From Azospirillum agricola (GTDB lineage: Bacteria > Pseudomonadota > Alphaproteobacteria > Azospirillales > Azospirillaceae): a stretch of DNA of 64,000 nucleotides. The notes under the pieces are model-generated. The model was not told the origin of the DNA. It made no database searches and saw only the letters and a program-made list of their open reading frames with translations. A program made the translations under genes and the position numbers. Positions 8,151 to 14,831 of the stretch are shown here, piece after piece (position 1 is the stretch's first letter; each line of letters begins with the position of its first letter). The stretch is taken from the NCBI RefSeq assembly GCF_017876095.1, contig NZ_JAGINM010000014.1, forward strand, positions 1-64,000, given 5' to 3'.

Positions 8151-8402
8151 CTACTCCGCCGCCGCGAACAGTCGGCCAGCCTGCCGAGCCCGGTCGAGGG
8201 TGCGGGAGAACCACGCCTCCGCATCGCGGCTGCCCAGCAAAATCCAGCGGCGGGCGTCGGCGACCAGAACCCCGGCCACGGCCGGCGACACCTCGGCGGT
8301 GTCGATCACCAGCCGGTCGAGATGCACCCACGCGATTCCGTCGAGCACCTCCAGGGCGAGCCCCGGCGCGCCGAGCGGGATGGTGGCGGCGATGAGGTTC
8401 AT
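8151..8402 (-). CDS. Hypothetical phage protein, 83 aa
   Basis: ATG 8402 overlaps the stop of the upstream 28-residue membrane peptide as ATGA. The product is beta-strand rich at first (LEVLDGIAWVHLDRLVIDT) and ends with WFSRTLDRARQAGRLF. No family recognised. Confidence 0.6.
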   Translation of the reverse strand: MNLIAATIPLGAPGLALEVLDGIAWVHLDRLVIDTAEVSPAVAGVLVADARRWILLGSRDAEAWFSRTLDRARQAGRLFAAAE

Positions 8403-8485
8403 TTGCCGTCTCCGGAGGCAGCCAGCCAGATCAGGGCGACCAGCAGGCTGGCGAGGATGGATGCGAGCGCGAGCAGCACGGTCAC
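8399..8485 (-). CDS. 28-residue membrane peptide
   Basis: GTG 8485 overlaps the upstream stop (GTGA) and the TGA overlaps the next ATG. The product is almost entirely one hydrophobic helix (LLALASILASLLVALIWLAA) with a short charged tail. The double overlap argues that it is translated. It could act as a small membrane effector or an accessory to lysis or exclusion; nothing in the sequence decides this. Confidence 0.5.
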   Translation of the reverse strand: MTVLLALASILASLLVALIWLAASGDGK

Positions 8486-8730
8486 GCCACCTTCTCGGCC
8501 AGCACCTCAGGCTTGCCGGGGCGGACGCGGTCGAGCAGGTAGCAGCCACGGATCCCGTCGAGGAAGATGACGGCGCTGTGGCCGCTCAGGACGTAGGCCG
8601 AACTGCGGGTGATCGTGTGACGGGTCTCGCCGGTGTCGAGCCGGACCACAACCGGCGAGCCGATCGGGTGGTCGGCGTTCCATGCCTCGACTTGGGCCTG
8701 GAGTTGGGAGAGCGTGGGGCGACGGCTCAT
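8482..8730 (-). CDS. Conserved phage protein, 82 aa
   Basis: Resembles a short protein common in alphaproteobacterial and Pseudomonas phages: an initial helix (LQAQVEAWNADHPIGSPVVV), then RLDTGETRHTITRSSAYVLS and HSAVIFLDGIRGCYLLDRV. Length fits. Function unknown. Confidence 0.7.
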   Translation of the reverse strand: MSRRPTLSQLQAQVEAWNADHPIGSPVVVRLDTGETRHTITRSSAYVLSGHSAVIFLDGIRGCYLLDRVRPGKPEVLAEKVA

Positions 8731-8733
8731 GGC

Positions 8734-9132
8734 TCAGGCCGCCTCCTGCTTGACCGCGTAGTAGCGGCCGTCGCGGCACTCCAGGCCGAGGCCCGACTCC
8801 CGGCAGGCCTCGCCGAGCGTGCCTCGGCACTCCTTCCAGCCGACGGCGTCGAGCATCTCCTCCAGGGTGACGCCCTCGGGCCGGCTGGCCAACTCGACCA
8901 GCAGCGCGCGCTTCGTCTGCTTGCGCTGTTGGCGACGGTCCGCCTTCCGGCCGGCGATCAGCGCGTCGATCTGCTCGGGTGTTTCGGCGTAGTAATTCGC
9001 GCTGTCGTGATCGATCAGCAGGACGCGCGATCCGCCTTTATTATTGGCGGTGTACCATGTGATGTGATCGGCGTTGACGCGGTCCTTGTTGCCGTCCGTG
9101 TCGGTCAGCGTGATGAACTTGGGGGTGGGCAT
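8734..9132 (-). CDS. FITLTD-type phage protein with winged-helix-like tail, 132 aa
   Basis: Residues 5-60 (KFITLTDTDGN, RVNADHITWYT, AETPEQIDALI) match the N-terminus of the 116-residue protein at 2023-2373. A basic linker (KADRRQQRKQTKR) joins it to a tail (RPEGVTLEEMLDAVGW then CRDGRYYAV) that resembles the DUF3489-type winged-helix module. GAGGTGATC precedes ATG 9132. Possibly a DNA-binding accessory protein. Confidence 0.7.
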   Translation of the reverse strand: MPTPKFITLTDTDGNKDRVNADHITWYTANNKGGSRVLLIDHDSANYYAETPEQIDALIAGRKADRRQQRKQTKRALLVELASRPEGVTLEEMLDAVGWKECRGTLGEACRESGLGLECRDGRYYAVKQEAA

Positions 9133-9505
9133 CGGGGATCACCTCGGGTCGAGGGGGAAAGGGTCGAGGGGCCGGCGATCTACCTCACGCGCCGGTGCCG
9201 GCCAGGGGCCCGACCTCGGTCCTGCTGATGCAGTTTTCCCGGTCGGGCTGGCGCCGCGGCACCCTCTGACGCCCCAAGGCCGGCGACGGGCTTGCACCGT
9301 CCACCAGCCTGGAGAGGTGGCCGCCCCCCCCCCCCCCCCCCGCCGAGGGACCGGCCCGATACACCTGCCGCAATGAGCCTTTCATGGTTGGTGGATGGGG
9401 ATCGGGCCTTGCACCCTGGTGGACGGCCTCCGCCGATGGGTTCGGTTGCCGGAGCCGCCGCACGTCGGTGGCAGCTCTGGGAACCGGCCGGCGGCCGGGC
9501 TGGGG
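9133..9505. other. 373-bp interval with no convincing gene
   Basis: Frames open here on both strands are Pro/Gly/Arg-rich and have no ribosome binding sites. The interval contains an 18-base C tract, an inverted pair GTCCACCAG / CTGGTGGAC about 110 bp apart, each next to TTGCACC, and no recognisable riboswitch. It lies inside the leftward early transcript and may hold a leader or a small RNA; I cannot tell. Confidence 0.4.
9324..9341. repeat. 18-base C homopolymer
   Basis: An uninterrupted run of 18 C residues (G on the leftward transcript). It is the only long homopolymer in the window and lies outside the genes called here. Such tracts slip readily during replication and are also hard to sequence exactly. 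Confidence 0.9.
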
Positions 9506-9670
9506 TTAGGGGAGTCTCCACTGCGCGGGCGGGATGTGGGCACCGAGCGAGTAGTCGGTAGCGGCGGCCTCTTCGTAGCGGACCATCTCCTTGTCCTGGT
9601 CCCAGGTGGTTGGAACCATCTCACCGGTGATCGGGCTCTTCATTTCGACGGGCATTGTTCCGAAAAGCAT
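9506..9670 (-). CDS. Hypothetical small phage protein, 54 aa
   Basis: ATG 9670 follows AGAGGATCGAC. The product (MLFGTMPVEMKSPITGEMVP at the start, IPPAQWRLP at the end) is acidic in the middle and has normal codon use for the window. No family recognised. It is the second gene downstream of the leftward early promoter. Confidence 0.6.
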   Translation of the reverse strand: MLFGTMPVEMKSPITGEMVPTTWDQDKEMVRYEEAAATDYSLGAHIPPAQWRLP

Positions 9671-9693
9671 GTCGTCGATCCTCTTGGAAAGGA

Positions 9694-9720
9694 GCCGCCG
9701 ACCCTCTGAAGGCCGGCGGC
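9694..9720 (-). terminator. GC-rich hairpin between early genes
   Basis: Inverted repeat with ten-base arms and one mismatch around a seven-base loop (GCCGCCGACC / GGCCGGCGGC). On the leftward strand it is followed only by a weak T-rich stretch (TCCTTTCC), so it may attenuate or protect the transcript rather than end it. Confidence 0.35.
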
Positions 9721-9784
9721 AAGTCGGTCCGGGAAGCGCTGCGCCAGAGGGACGCGGTGCGGGTGGAGCGCCGAAGCGCGAAAC

Positions 9785-10009
9785 TCAGGCGGCGGGGGGC
9801 TGCCAGTCGGGGCGGCCTTCGCGCTGGACGTGGTCGGGGTAGATCTTCAGGTCGGCGATGGTTTCGACCGGACCGCTGTAGATGCACCCGCCAGCCCCGT
9901 TCGCGTGGAACTCGCCAGCATGGATCAGACCGCCACGGAGCCCGCCACCGATGCGGCCTTCGGCGCAGATGGCCGTCTTCATGAGTTCGGAATATTCCTT
10001 GGGGTTCAT
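9785..10009 (-). CDS. First gene of the leftward early operon, 74 aa, unknown
   Basis: Starts ATG 10009 (MNPKEYSELMKTAICAEGR), then a Gly-rich stretch, and ends GRPDWQPPAA. GAGG lies upstream. It is the first frame after the operator-bound early promoter at about 10.04 kb, with a leader of roughly 20 bases. Immediate-early phage proteins in this position are often host-takeover or anti-defence factors, but there is no recognisable motif. Confidence 0.6.
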   Translation of the reverse strand: MNPKEYSELMKTAICAEGRIGGGLRGGLIHAGEFHANGAGGCIYSGPVETIADLKIYPDHVQREGRPDWQPPAA

Positions 10010-10037
10010 CGGGGCCTCGGGGTGGGGTGGTGAAGAG

Positions 10038-10066
10038 ATATTCGCGTTTTTACGCGATATCGTCAA
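10038..10066 (-). promoter_or_regulatory. Putative leftward early promoter
   Basis: On the minus strand, TTGACG (10066-10061) is followed after 17 bases by GAATAT (10043-10038). The -35 box matches consensus at five of six positions and the -10 at three. The repressor operator at 10042-10057 fills the spacer and the one at 10076-10091 lies just upstream, so bound repressor would block polymerase. Transcription would run into the gene starting at 10009. Confidence 0.6.
10042..10057. promoter_or_regulatory. Repressor operator, left copy 1
   Basis: Perfect 16-bp palindrome TCGCGT-TTTT-ACGCGA, the same half-sites as the three palindromes between the repressor and cro-like genes at 16.3 kb. It overlaps the spacer of the leftward early promoter. 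Confidence 0.75.
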
Positions 10067-10075
10067 GATTAAAAA

Positions 10076-10091
10076 TCGCGTTTTTACGCGA
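10076..10091. promoter_or_regulatory. Repressor operator, left copy 2
   Basis: Second perfect TCGCGT-TTTT-ACGCGA palindrome, 34 bp from the first (start to start, about three helical turns), just upstream of the -35 box of the leftward early promoter. The spacing suits cooperative binding on one face of the helix. Confidence 0.75.
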
Positions 10092-10176
10092 CTGCATTTC
10101 GATGGCTATCGGCTCAAACTGCATCGGTTGCGTTGAGCAGGAAACGCTCGCGCGTTCAGCGTCTGAGGAGGGAATG

Positions 10177-10458
10177 ATGCGGAAATGGATTGTGGTGGCC
10201 GGGCTGGTCTTGGTCAGCACGGCTTCGCTGGCGGACACCTACACCAGGGGGTACGTGCGCCGCGATGGAACCTACGTGCAGCCGCACTTCAGCACGCCGC
10301 GGAACAGCAACCCCTTCGATAACTACTCCACCCGGGGGAACGTGAACCCCTACACGGGGCAGGCTGGGACCGTGAACCCCTACGCCGCGCCGGCGAACCC
10401 CTACAGCGGATACGGCAGCCAGCAGCGGACGCCGTGCTACGGGCTGAACTGCCGGTAA
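10177..10458 (+). CDS. Secreted protein of the NPYTG-repeat type, 93 aa
   Basis: A signal peptide (WIVVAGLVLVSTASLAD) precedes a short mature part with YVRRDGTYVQPHFST and tandem NVNPYTG / TVNPYAA / NPYSG motifs and two C-terminal cysteines. Small exported proteins with this RDGTYVxPH ... NPYTG pattern are common in proteobacteria and their phages, without known function. AGGAGGG at 10166-10172 favours ATG 10177 over the adjacent ATG at 10174. Confidence 0.75.
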   Translation: MRKWIVVAGLVLVSTASLADTYTRGYVRRDGTYVQPHFSTPRNSNPFDNYSTRGNVNPYTGQAGTVNPYAAPANPYSGYGSQQRTPCYGLNCR

Positions 10459-10472
10459 GGCGCAAGCGCCTT
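10457..10472. repeat. Perfect 16-bp palindrome after the secreted-protein gene
   Basis: AAGGCGC-AA-GCGCCTT overlaps the stop codon region. The loop is short and no T-run follows, so it is a weak terminator candidate or an mRNA-end stabiliser. Confidence 0.4.
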
Positions 10473-10497
10473 CAGCGCCCCATAACCGGAGGCAATG

Positions 10498-10689
10498 ATG
10501 CGATCCACCCTCATGCTCGCCGCCCTGGCAATCGCCTACTGTCACGCCGCCCAGGCCGCAGAGCCCGCGCCGGGGAAGATAATTGCTGCCGGAATCGGCG
10601 GGGCCGTCATTGGCGGCATCTTCGCCGTCATCTACCTGCTTCGACGGCTTGTCGGGAGATGGCTTGAGGCTCGGCGCAACTCCCCATGA
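10498..10689 (+). CDS. Small membrane protein with signal peptide, 63 aa
   Basis: A cleavable-looking signal (LMLAALAIAYCHAAQAAE) is followed by one glycine-rich membrane helix (IIAAGIGGAVIGGIFAVIYL) and a basic tail (RRLVGRWLEARR). GGAGG lies five bases before ATG 10498. The stop overlaps the next ATG. Function unknown; possibly an envelope or exclusion protein. Confidence 0.6.
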   Translation: MRSTLMLAALAIAYCHAAQAAEPAPGKIIAAGIGGAVIGGIFAVIYLLRRLVGRWLEARRNSP

Positions 10690-10772
10690 ACCGCTTCCAG
10701 AGGCTCGACCGCAAGGTGATCACCCAGCAGGAGCACGACGAGCGGCGGCGGGCCATCTTGGGGAGTTTGTGA
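10686..10772 (+). CDS. 28-residue basic peptide
   Basis: ATG 10686 overlaps the upstream stop as ATGA, and the TGA lies two bases before the next ATG. The product (MNRFQRLDRKVITQQEHDER at the start, ending RRRAILGSL) is a charged helix. The overlap pattern is the only support. Confidence 0.4.
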   Translation: MNRFQRLDRKVITQQEHDERRRAILGSL

Positions 10773-10774
10773 GC

Positions 10775-11020
10775 ATGGCTGACCCATCCGACCCACCCGA
10801 CAACATCGAACCCCTCGCCCGCGCGATCACGGAGCAGATCGCTCGCCGGGTGCCGTCGACCGAGGCGGAGATCGCCGCCTGGGTGGATGGGCACTGGCAT
10901 TGCGCGGCGGCCGAGCTGGAGGCGGGGTTGATCGACGAGACCGGCGCCAAGATGCCCGGCTACACGGTCGAGGCCGGGTTGGCGGCGCTGCGAGAACGGT
11001 CGGCTAGGCTGGCAAGATGA
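10775..11020 (+). CDS. Hypothetical phage protein, 81 aa
   Basis: Acidic, helical protein with AITEQIARRVPSTEAEIAAW then a WHCAAAELEAGLIDE segment. It is the last gene of the short rightward run starting at 10177. A GTG at 10769 overlapping the previous stop is an alternative start. No family recognised. Confidence 0.6.
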   Translation: MADPSDPPDNIEPLARAITEQIARRVPSTEAEIAAWVDGHWHCAAAELEAGLIDETGAKMPGYTVEAGLAALRERSARLAR

Positions 11021-11050
11021 TGATAGGAGAAATAAAAATATATATGGAGA

Positions 11051-11278
11051 CTATTCCATGCCAAACGCCTCTCTTAACTTCCAAACTCCATCATCGGTAA
11101 GTACGTGTGCGATGATCTCGATACTCTGTAGCTCATCACTACCACGCTGCTCATACAAAAAGTACCCACTTGTATCAGCCAACTCTTGCCCTGAAAGCTC
11201 AATTTTCCGGTTACTAAGCGGCGAGAGGCACAAAACTCGATCATTATCAATGTTTGTGCTGAAATAGTATCCTTCCAT
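11051..11278 (-). CDS. Low-GC accessory protein, 75 aa
   Basis: Encodes a small acidic, beta-rich protein (MEGYYFSTNIDNDRVLCLSP at the start; SIEIIAHVLTDDGVWKL later). Base composition is far more A+T-rich than the surrounding phage genes. GGGAGG lies six bases before ATG 11278. The start is only 21 bases from that of the divergent gene at 11300, so the two form a paired unit. Function unknown; probably a recently acquired cargo gene. Confidence 0.65.
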   Translation of the reverse strand: MEGYYFSTNIDNDRVLCLSPLSNRKIELSGQELADTSGYFLYEQRGSDELQSIEIIAHVLTDDGVWKLREAFGME

Positions 11279-11299
11279 CTGAAACCTCCCGGAGAGATA

Positions 11300-12025
11300 A
11301 TGTTAAAGCCCAAAACACACCGTGAAATGGCAAACCCACAGATAACCGCCCGCTTTCTTGCCGATTATATGGCAGCATCTGAAACCGCTAGACGCACCAT
11401 CATCAGAGGGTGCAAATATCGGCCAATTGCCCGCCTCATACAGCACGATGAAGCCAAGGCAACCATAACAAATTTTATCCTTGATGAAACCATAAATCTT
11501 TCAAATATACTTGAGAGAGCACATCAAATAAGAAATAAAATAGCCGAAAGCGATTTTGAACGAGAACTTTTTCAACATAATGCTGATTACATAGAAACTT
11601 TTGCTAGTGTGTACGATAAAATCAATCTTCCGACCGCAGAAATTGGGCAGTCAGATCGAGCGCAACCTATCACTTTGAGCGGGACAAGAGTAACTATTGA
11701 TTTCAACTTTAGACTTCGTCGTGTGACCAGAACAAACAAAGTGAAGGTTGGGGCAGCCTCATTTCGGTACTCAAAAGGAAAAGCACTTCCCAAGGAAGTT
11801 GCCAATTGGCAGAGCGCTTTCACGTACGGATACCTGAACGCCATTGGCGTTGATGAAAGCACCGAGGTTGAGCAGGCACTGTGCCTCACCATAGACGCGG
11901 TCACGGGCGCCGTTCATGCGGCCCCTGGGGACTCAGTCCGTTGTTTCAAGAACATGGAAGCAGCGTGCGCCTCCATTGCCGATCTCTGGCCGAACATAAA
12001 GCCGCCTCCCAAGGCGGTCCTGTAA
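11300..12025 (+). CDS. Low-GC accessory protein, 241 aa
   Basis: GGAGAG precedes ATG 11300. The N-terminal half is helical (ITARFLADYMAASETARRTI, ILERAHQIRNKIAE); the C-terminal half is mixed (RVTIDFNFRLRRV, ANWQSAFTYGYLNAIGVDE) with no obvious catalytic motif. The A+T content contrasts sharply with its neighbours, which together with the convergent terminator downstream suggests an independently transcribed cargo gene (moron). Phage-encoded defence or exclusion is a reasonable guess only. Confidence 0.7.
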   Translation: MLKPKTHREMANPQITARFLADYMAASETARRTIIRGCKYRPIARLIQHDEAKATITNFILDETINLSNILERAHQIRNKIAESDFERELFQHNADYIETFASVYDKINLPTAEIGQSDRAQPITLSGTRVTIDFNFRLRRVTRTNKVKVGAASFRYSKGKALPKEVANWQSAFTYGYLNAIGVDESTEVEQALCLTIDAVTGAVHAAPGDSVRCFKNMEAACASIADLWPNIKPPPKAVL

Positions 12026-12046
12026 AGGCAATCGCAAAAGCACCCC

Positions 12047-12075
12047 AGCCCGCCCGCACCCGCCGACGGGCTTTT
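12047..12075 (+). terminator. Rho-independent terminator after the low-GC gene
   Basis: AGCCCG (12047-12052) pairs with CGGGCT (12067-12072), and CCCG-CCGA-CGGG can form an inner stem, followed by TTTTC. Placed 22 bases after the stop of the 241-residue gene. Confidence 0.6.
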
Positions 12076-12083
12076 CTGTGCCC

Positions 12084-12377
12084 TCACGCCGCCTTCCCCG
12101 GCCACGGCCACGGGCCGGCGTATTCCAGGTGCGGAGCTTTCGTGCCGCTGGCCGCGCCGCACGACAGGTTGCGCGGCTCCCCGAGGTGGATTCCCTCTGC
12201 CATGCCGCTCGCCCTGATGATCTCGTGCGCCTGGTCGGGCGAGGCCGCGTAGGCGCGGTAGACGACCGTCGGGAACTCGTCACCCTCGGCCGCGTAGCCC
12301 CGCACGCCGAACAGCATGACGCCCTCGCCCTGGGCGCCGTACAGTTCGGCGCTCGACTTGTACCTGCCCTCGGCCAT
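12084..12377 (-). CDS. Hypothetical protein, 97 aa
   Basis: A GGGAGGGA ribosome binding site precedes ATG 12377. The product contains MLFGVRGYAAEGDEFPTVVY and a DQAHEIIRASGMAEGI helix, and ends with aromatic-rich WPWPGKAA. It follows the ribbon-helix-helix gene in the same orientation. No family recognised. Confidence 0.6.
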   Translation of the reverse strand: MAEGRYKSSAELYGAQGEGVMLFGVRGYAAEGDEFPTVVYRAYAASPDQAHEIIRASGMAEGIHLGEPRNLSCGAASGTKAPHLEYAGPWPWPGKAA

Positions 12378-12449
12378 CATTCCCTCCCCCGGTCCCGAGC
12401 CTCTGGATAGCCGGATGAGGGGTTGGGGTGCCAGCGACAACGGAGCGGG

Positions 12450-12776
12450 TCAGGCTGTTGCCCCAGCCTCTCCTGACACCGAGGCGTGGGCGGCGGCATC
12501 GACCGGATGTCCGCCGTTCGCCAGCGGGTTGCCAAAGCCATGCCCGGCGGCTGCATGGCCCGCCTCGGTAGCCGCTGCCCGGTAATAGCCGGCGACGAAT
12601 GACCTGACGTCACTGGACAGATTCTTCGTTGATTGAGCGGCGATGCGGGAGATCAAGGCGTTGACCCTCATTCCCTCACGGTGAGCGATCTCATTGAGCG
12701 CGCTCCACATGAGGGGCTCCAAGCGCATGGATGTGCGACGCCCATCAATCGTCACGTTTCTCGCAATTAGGCTCAT
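12450..12776 (-). CDS. Ribbon-helix-helix (RHH_4-like) regulator, 108 aa
   Basis: The region TSMRLEPLMWSALNEIAHRE ... VNALISRIAAQS, followed by LSSDVRSFVAGYYR, matches the ribbon-helix-helix family whose members have an RLEPxFWxAL start and an LSSxLRxFVxxYYR end. The first strand would insert into the major groove. A Gly/Ala/His-rich tail follows. It faces the gene at 12987 across a palindrome-rich gap, so it may regulate itself and that gene. Confidence 0.75.
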   Translation of the reverse strand: MSLIARNVTIDGRRTSMRLEPLMWSALNEIAHREGMRVNALISRIAAQSTKNLSSDVRSFVAGYYRAAATEAGHAAAGHGFGNPLANGGHPVDAAAHASVSGEAGATA

Positions 12777-12882
12777 CGCTATCCCCGATCCAATTTTTTG
12801 GTGACGTTCGTATGATTTTCCCTCAATGGTAGAGGCCGAGGCAGTGAAATCCTTCACAGCTTCGGCCTGTGCCCATAACCAT

Positions 12883-12901
12883 TGCATTTTCGAGAAATGC
12901 A
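12883..12901. promoter_or_regulatory. Perfect 19-bp palindrome
   Basis: TGCATTT-TCGAG-AAATGCA, with seven-base arms, lies midway in the 210-bp divergent gap between the ribbon-helix-helix gene and the gene at 12987. A likely operator, possibly of the adjacent regulator. Confidence 0.5.
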
Positions 12902-12936
12902 TACGGGGCTGTTCCGCGAGTTGTGGCCGCTCGTCA

Positions 12937-12978
12937 CCATGCATTGGCGACTCCATCGGGAGCCGCATCAATGCATGG
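12937..12978. promoter_or_regulatory. Ten-base inverted repeat next to the start of the 12987 gene
   Basis: CCATGCATTG (12937-12946) is the exact reverse complement of CAATGCATGG (12969-12978). The second arm ends at the GGAG ribosome binding site (12977-12980). It may be a pair of operator half-sites sharing TGCATT with the palindrome at 12883, or a hairpin in the message that hides the binding site. Confidence 0.5.
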
Positions 12979-12986
12979 AGACATCA

Positions 12987-13760
12987 ATGCACAGCTTTTC
13001 TTTCGACGCTCCCATTCGTCTGGCCGATTTTCCCGTCGCTTCCGGCCCGCTGGAAGGCTTGCTGACGGCGGCTCGCGATGCGCTTTGCGCCTCCGCGGAA
13101 CAGGTCGGCGTGACGCTATGGATCAATCCGGACATGGAGGGGCTGTTGGAGGTCAACGCCCGCGCCATGGTTGAGGGGAGCTGGGACGCTATCCTGCCGG
13201 CGGCCTCGCCCCGTTGCCGAAAGCTGGACGCCAGCAACGCCTATTGGATCGACGGGCGTTCGCCGGAGGGCGAGACGGTCACGGTGCAGGCCGGGTTGCT
13301 CTACGACTGCCGGGAGCGCTCGCTCGGGCAACGCTTCGTCGACCTGACGGTGTTCTACGACGAGCCGACGCTCCAGGCGCCGGCCGGTGAATGGTGTGAG
13401 GTGTCCTCAGAGGCTGCGCTTGGCCTTGGCGGACGAGTGGTGTGGACCAACGCCGGCTGGACGCATCCGGATTGGCGCCGTGGCAAGCGGGGCCTGTTCA
13501 AGACCGCCCAGCGGGCGAACAAGCTGGCGAGTTGGCTGCTGTGGCAGCCGGACGCCATGGTGTCGGTGGTCGAGCCGCACATCGTGCCGGTCTGGGCCGA
13601 GAAGCACATGGGGATCCGGTACATGGATCCGGAAACGACCATCACGTATCACCAGATCGGCAACGGGACGTTCCCGATGCACTTCGTGCTGTTCAATCGG
13701 TCGCACTTCTTCGGTGACTTGGCGATGCTCGCCATGGAGGAGGTGTCGGCCGTCGCCTAA
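12987..13760 (+). CDS. Acetyltransferase-like protein, 257 aa
   Basis: GGAG six bases upstream supports ATG 12987 (MHSFSFDAP); an in-frame ATG at 12975 is possible. The C-terminal half (VVWTNAGWTHPDWRRGKRGL, SVVEPHIVPVWAEKHMGIRY, GTFPMHFVLFNRSHFFGDLA) has the look of a GNAT-type acyltransferase, with a basic acetyl-CoA-loop-like stretch and a following VSVVEP strand, but the assignment is by pattern only. It is divergent from the ribbon-helix-helix gene and convergent with 13757, with the stops overlapping by a few bases. Confidence 0.6.
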   Translation: MHSFSFDAPIRLADFPVASGPLEGLLTAARDALCASAEQVGVTLWINPDMEGLLEVNARAMVEGSWDAILPAASPRCRKLDASNAYWIDGRSPEGETVTVQAGLLYDCRERSLGQRFVDLTVFYDEPTLQAPAGEWCEVSSEAALGLGGRVVWTNAGWTHPDWRRGKRGLFKTAQRANKLASWLLWQPDAMVSVVEPHIVPVWAEKHMGIRYMDPETTITYHQIGNGTFPMHFVLFNRSHFFGDLAMLAMEEVSAVA

Positions 13761-14323
13761 ACGCCTGGCCAATCGATGACCGTCAGCAGCGCCTGCTGGC
13801 CGGTCGGTGACGTCCAGCCGACCAGCAGGTGGCTATAGACGACCGGGTGGGCGAGTCCGTGGATGACCAAATGGTTGTAGACGGGCTCGCCCCCTTGGAT
13901 GGCCTCGTCGTAATGCGTGGCGAGCTGGATCGCGTACTCGGAATAGGGGTCGTCGTCGTTGGGTTTGCCGAGCTGCTGCCTGGCCCATTCGCGGCCCAGC
14001 GCCTTGACGGTCGCGTCGGCGATGCGCCGGAAGATCAACGGCCCGCCCGGATCGGCGCTGAGAAATCCGCAGTGGTGCAGCAGTCCGGCCTCTCGCAGAT
14101 CGGAGCCCATGGTGGGCGACGGCTCCAAGCGGTGGGCACGCCAGTGGTCGAGCACGGCCACCTGGGCGTCGGCCGCGACGGCCAGCGGCTGCCGGTGGAT
14201 CGTCACCGTTACCTCTGCCGGCGGCAGTGGCGGTGGCTCGCCCCGCGAGCGGATGATGGCCGGAGCGCCCAACCGCAGCGTGGGCAGCGTCAGTGAGCGA
14301 GCATCAAGGACAAGTCCGGTCAT
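13757..14323 (-). CDS. Hypothetical protein, possibly PAS-like, 188 aa
   Basis: Third gene of a leftward run behind the Crp-type regulator; ATG 14323 overlaps the previous stop. The C-terminal part (GEPVYNHLVIHGLAHPVVY, LLVGWTSPTGQQALLTVID) could form the sheet of a PAS-like sensor domain, but no cofactor residues are evident. A role in signalling with the upstream regulator is speculative. Confidence 0.55.
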   Translation of the reverse strand: MTGLVLDARSLTLPTLRLGAPAIIRSRGEPPPLPPAEVTVTIHRQPLAVAADAQVAVLDHWRAHRLEPSPTMGSDLREAGLLHHCGFLSADPGGPLIFRRIADATVKALGREWARQQLGKPNDDDPYSEYAIQLATHYDEAIQGGEPVYNHLVIHGLAHPVVYSHLLVGWTSPTGQQALLTVIDWPGV

Positions 14324-14763
14324 TTCGCCATGCGTGGTGAGAGCGAATCCCAGATTCGCTCTACTACGGACCGGCCGTCGGCGCCAGAAACGGAATGCGA
14401 CTCCGCACTTGAGGGGAGTTCCTCGGCATCCTGCTCCATAGACGACACGGCCTTCGCGAAGTGGTCGGACGCCTCGGCGGACCGGTTGTCGGCCGCCACC
14501 AGCACGCGCTCGACGAGATTGTCGAAGGTCGGGCGCACCAGTTCCGGCAGCGCGCCGAGGTCGATCGCCGCGTCGGTCGCGTCGAGGAGGTTGATGAGCC
14601 GCCGCTTGAGCACATCGGCCGGGGCGCCGCCAAGGCCAGCCTCGACAAAGCCGGCAAGGCTGAGGATTACGGCGAGGTTGTCGCGGTCCGGTCCCAGCGG
14701 CCCTCCGCCCGACAGGCGCTGCCGCCTGGAAACCGCCACACGCTCATCTACCGCCTGAGGCAT
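14320..14763 (-). CDS. Hypothetical helical protein, 147 aa
   Basis: ATG 14763 is preceded by AAGGAG. The product is largely helical (NLAVILSLAGFVEAGLG, ADVLKRRLINLLDATDAAI) with an acidic C-terminal region. It lies between the Crp-type regulator and the 188-residue gene, overlapping the latter. No family recognised. Confidence 0.6.
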   Translation of the reverse strand: MPQAVDERVAVSRRQRLSGGGPLGPDRDNLAVILSLAGFVEAGLGGAPADVLKRRLINLLDATDAAIDLGALPELVRPTFDNLVERVLVAADNRSAEASDHFAKAVSSMEQDAEELPSSAESHSVSGADGRSVVERIWDSLSPRMAK

Positions 14764-14831
14764 GCCCTTACTCCTTGGATCGCACCTCATCCGATCATGT
14801 CTGCGATGTTATGCGCGTGCAAGATGGAGAG

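Noticed and set aside
9180..9320. Cobalamin-like riboswitch (GGTGCAAGCCCGTCGC on the minus strand)
   Set aside because: The B12 box and the conserved core stems are not found, and the downstream genes are unrelated to cobalamin.
12882..12986. Longer start for the 257-aa protein at 12882
   Set aside because: The extension would run through both palindromes and lacks a ribosome binding site, whereas GGAG lies six bases before ATG 12987.
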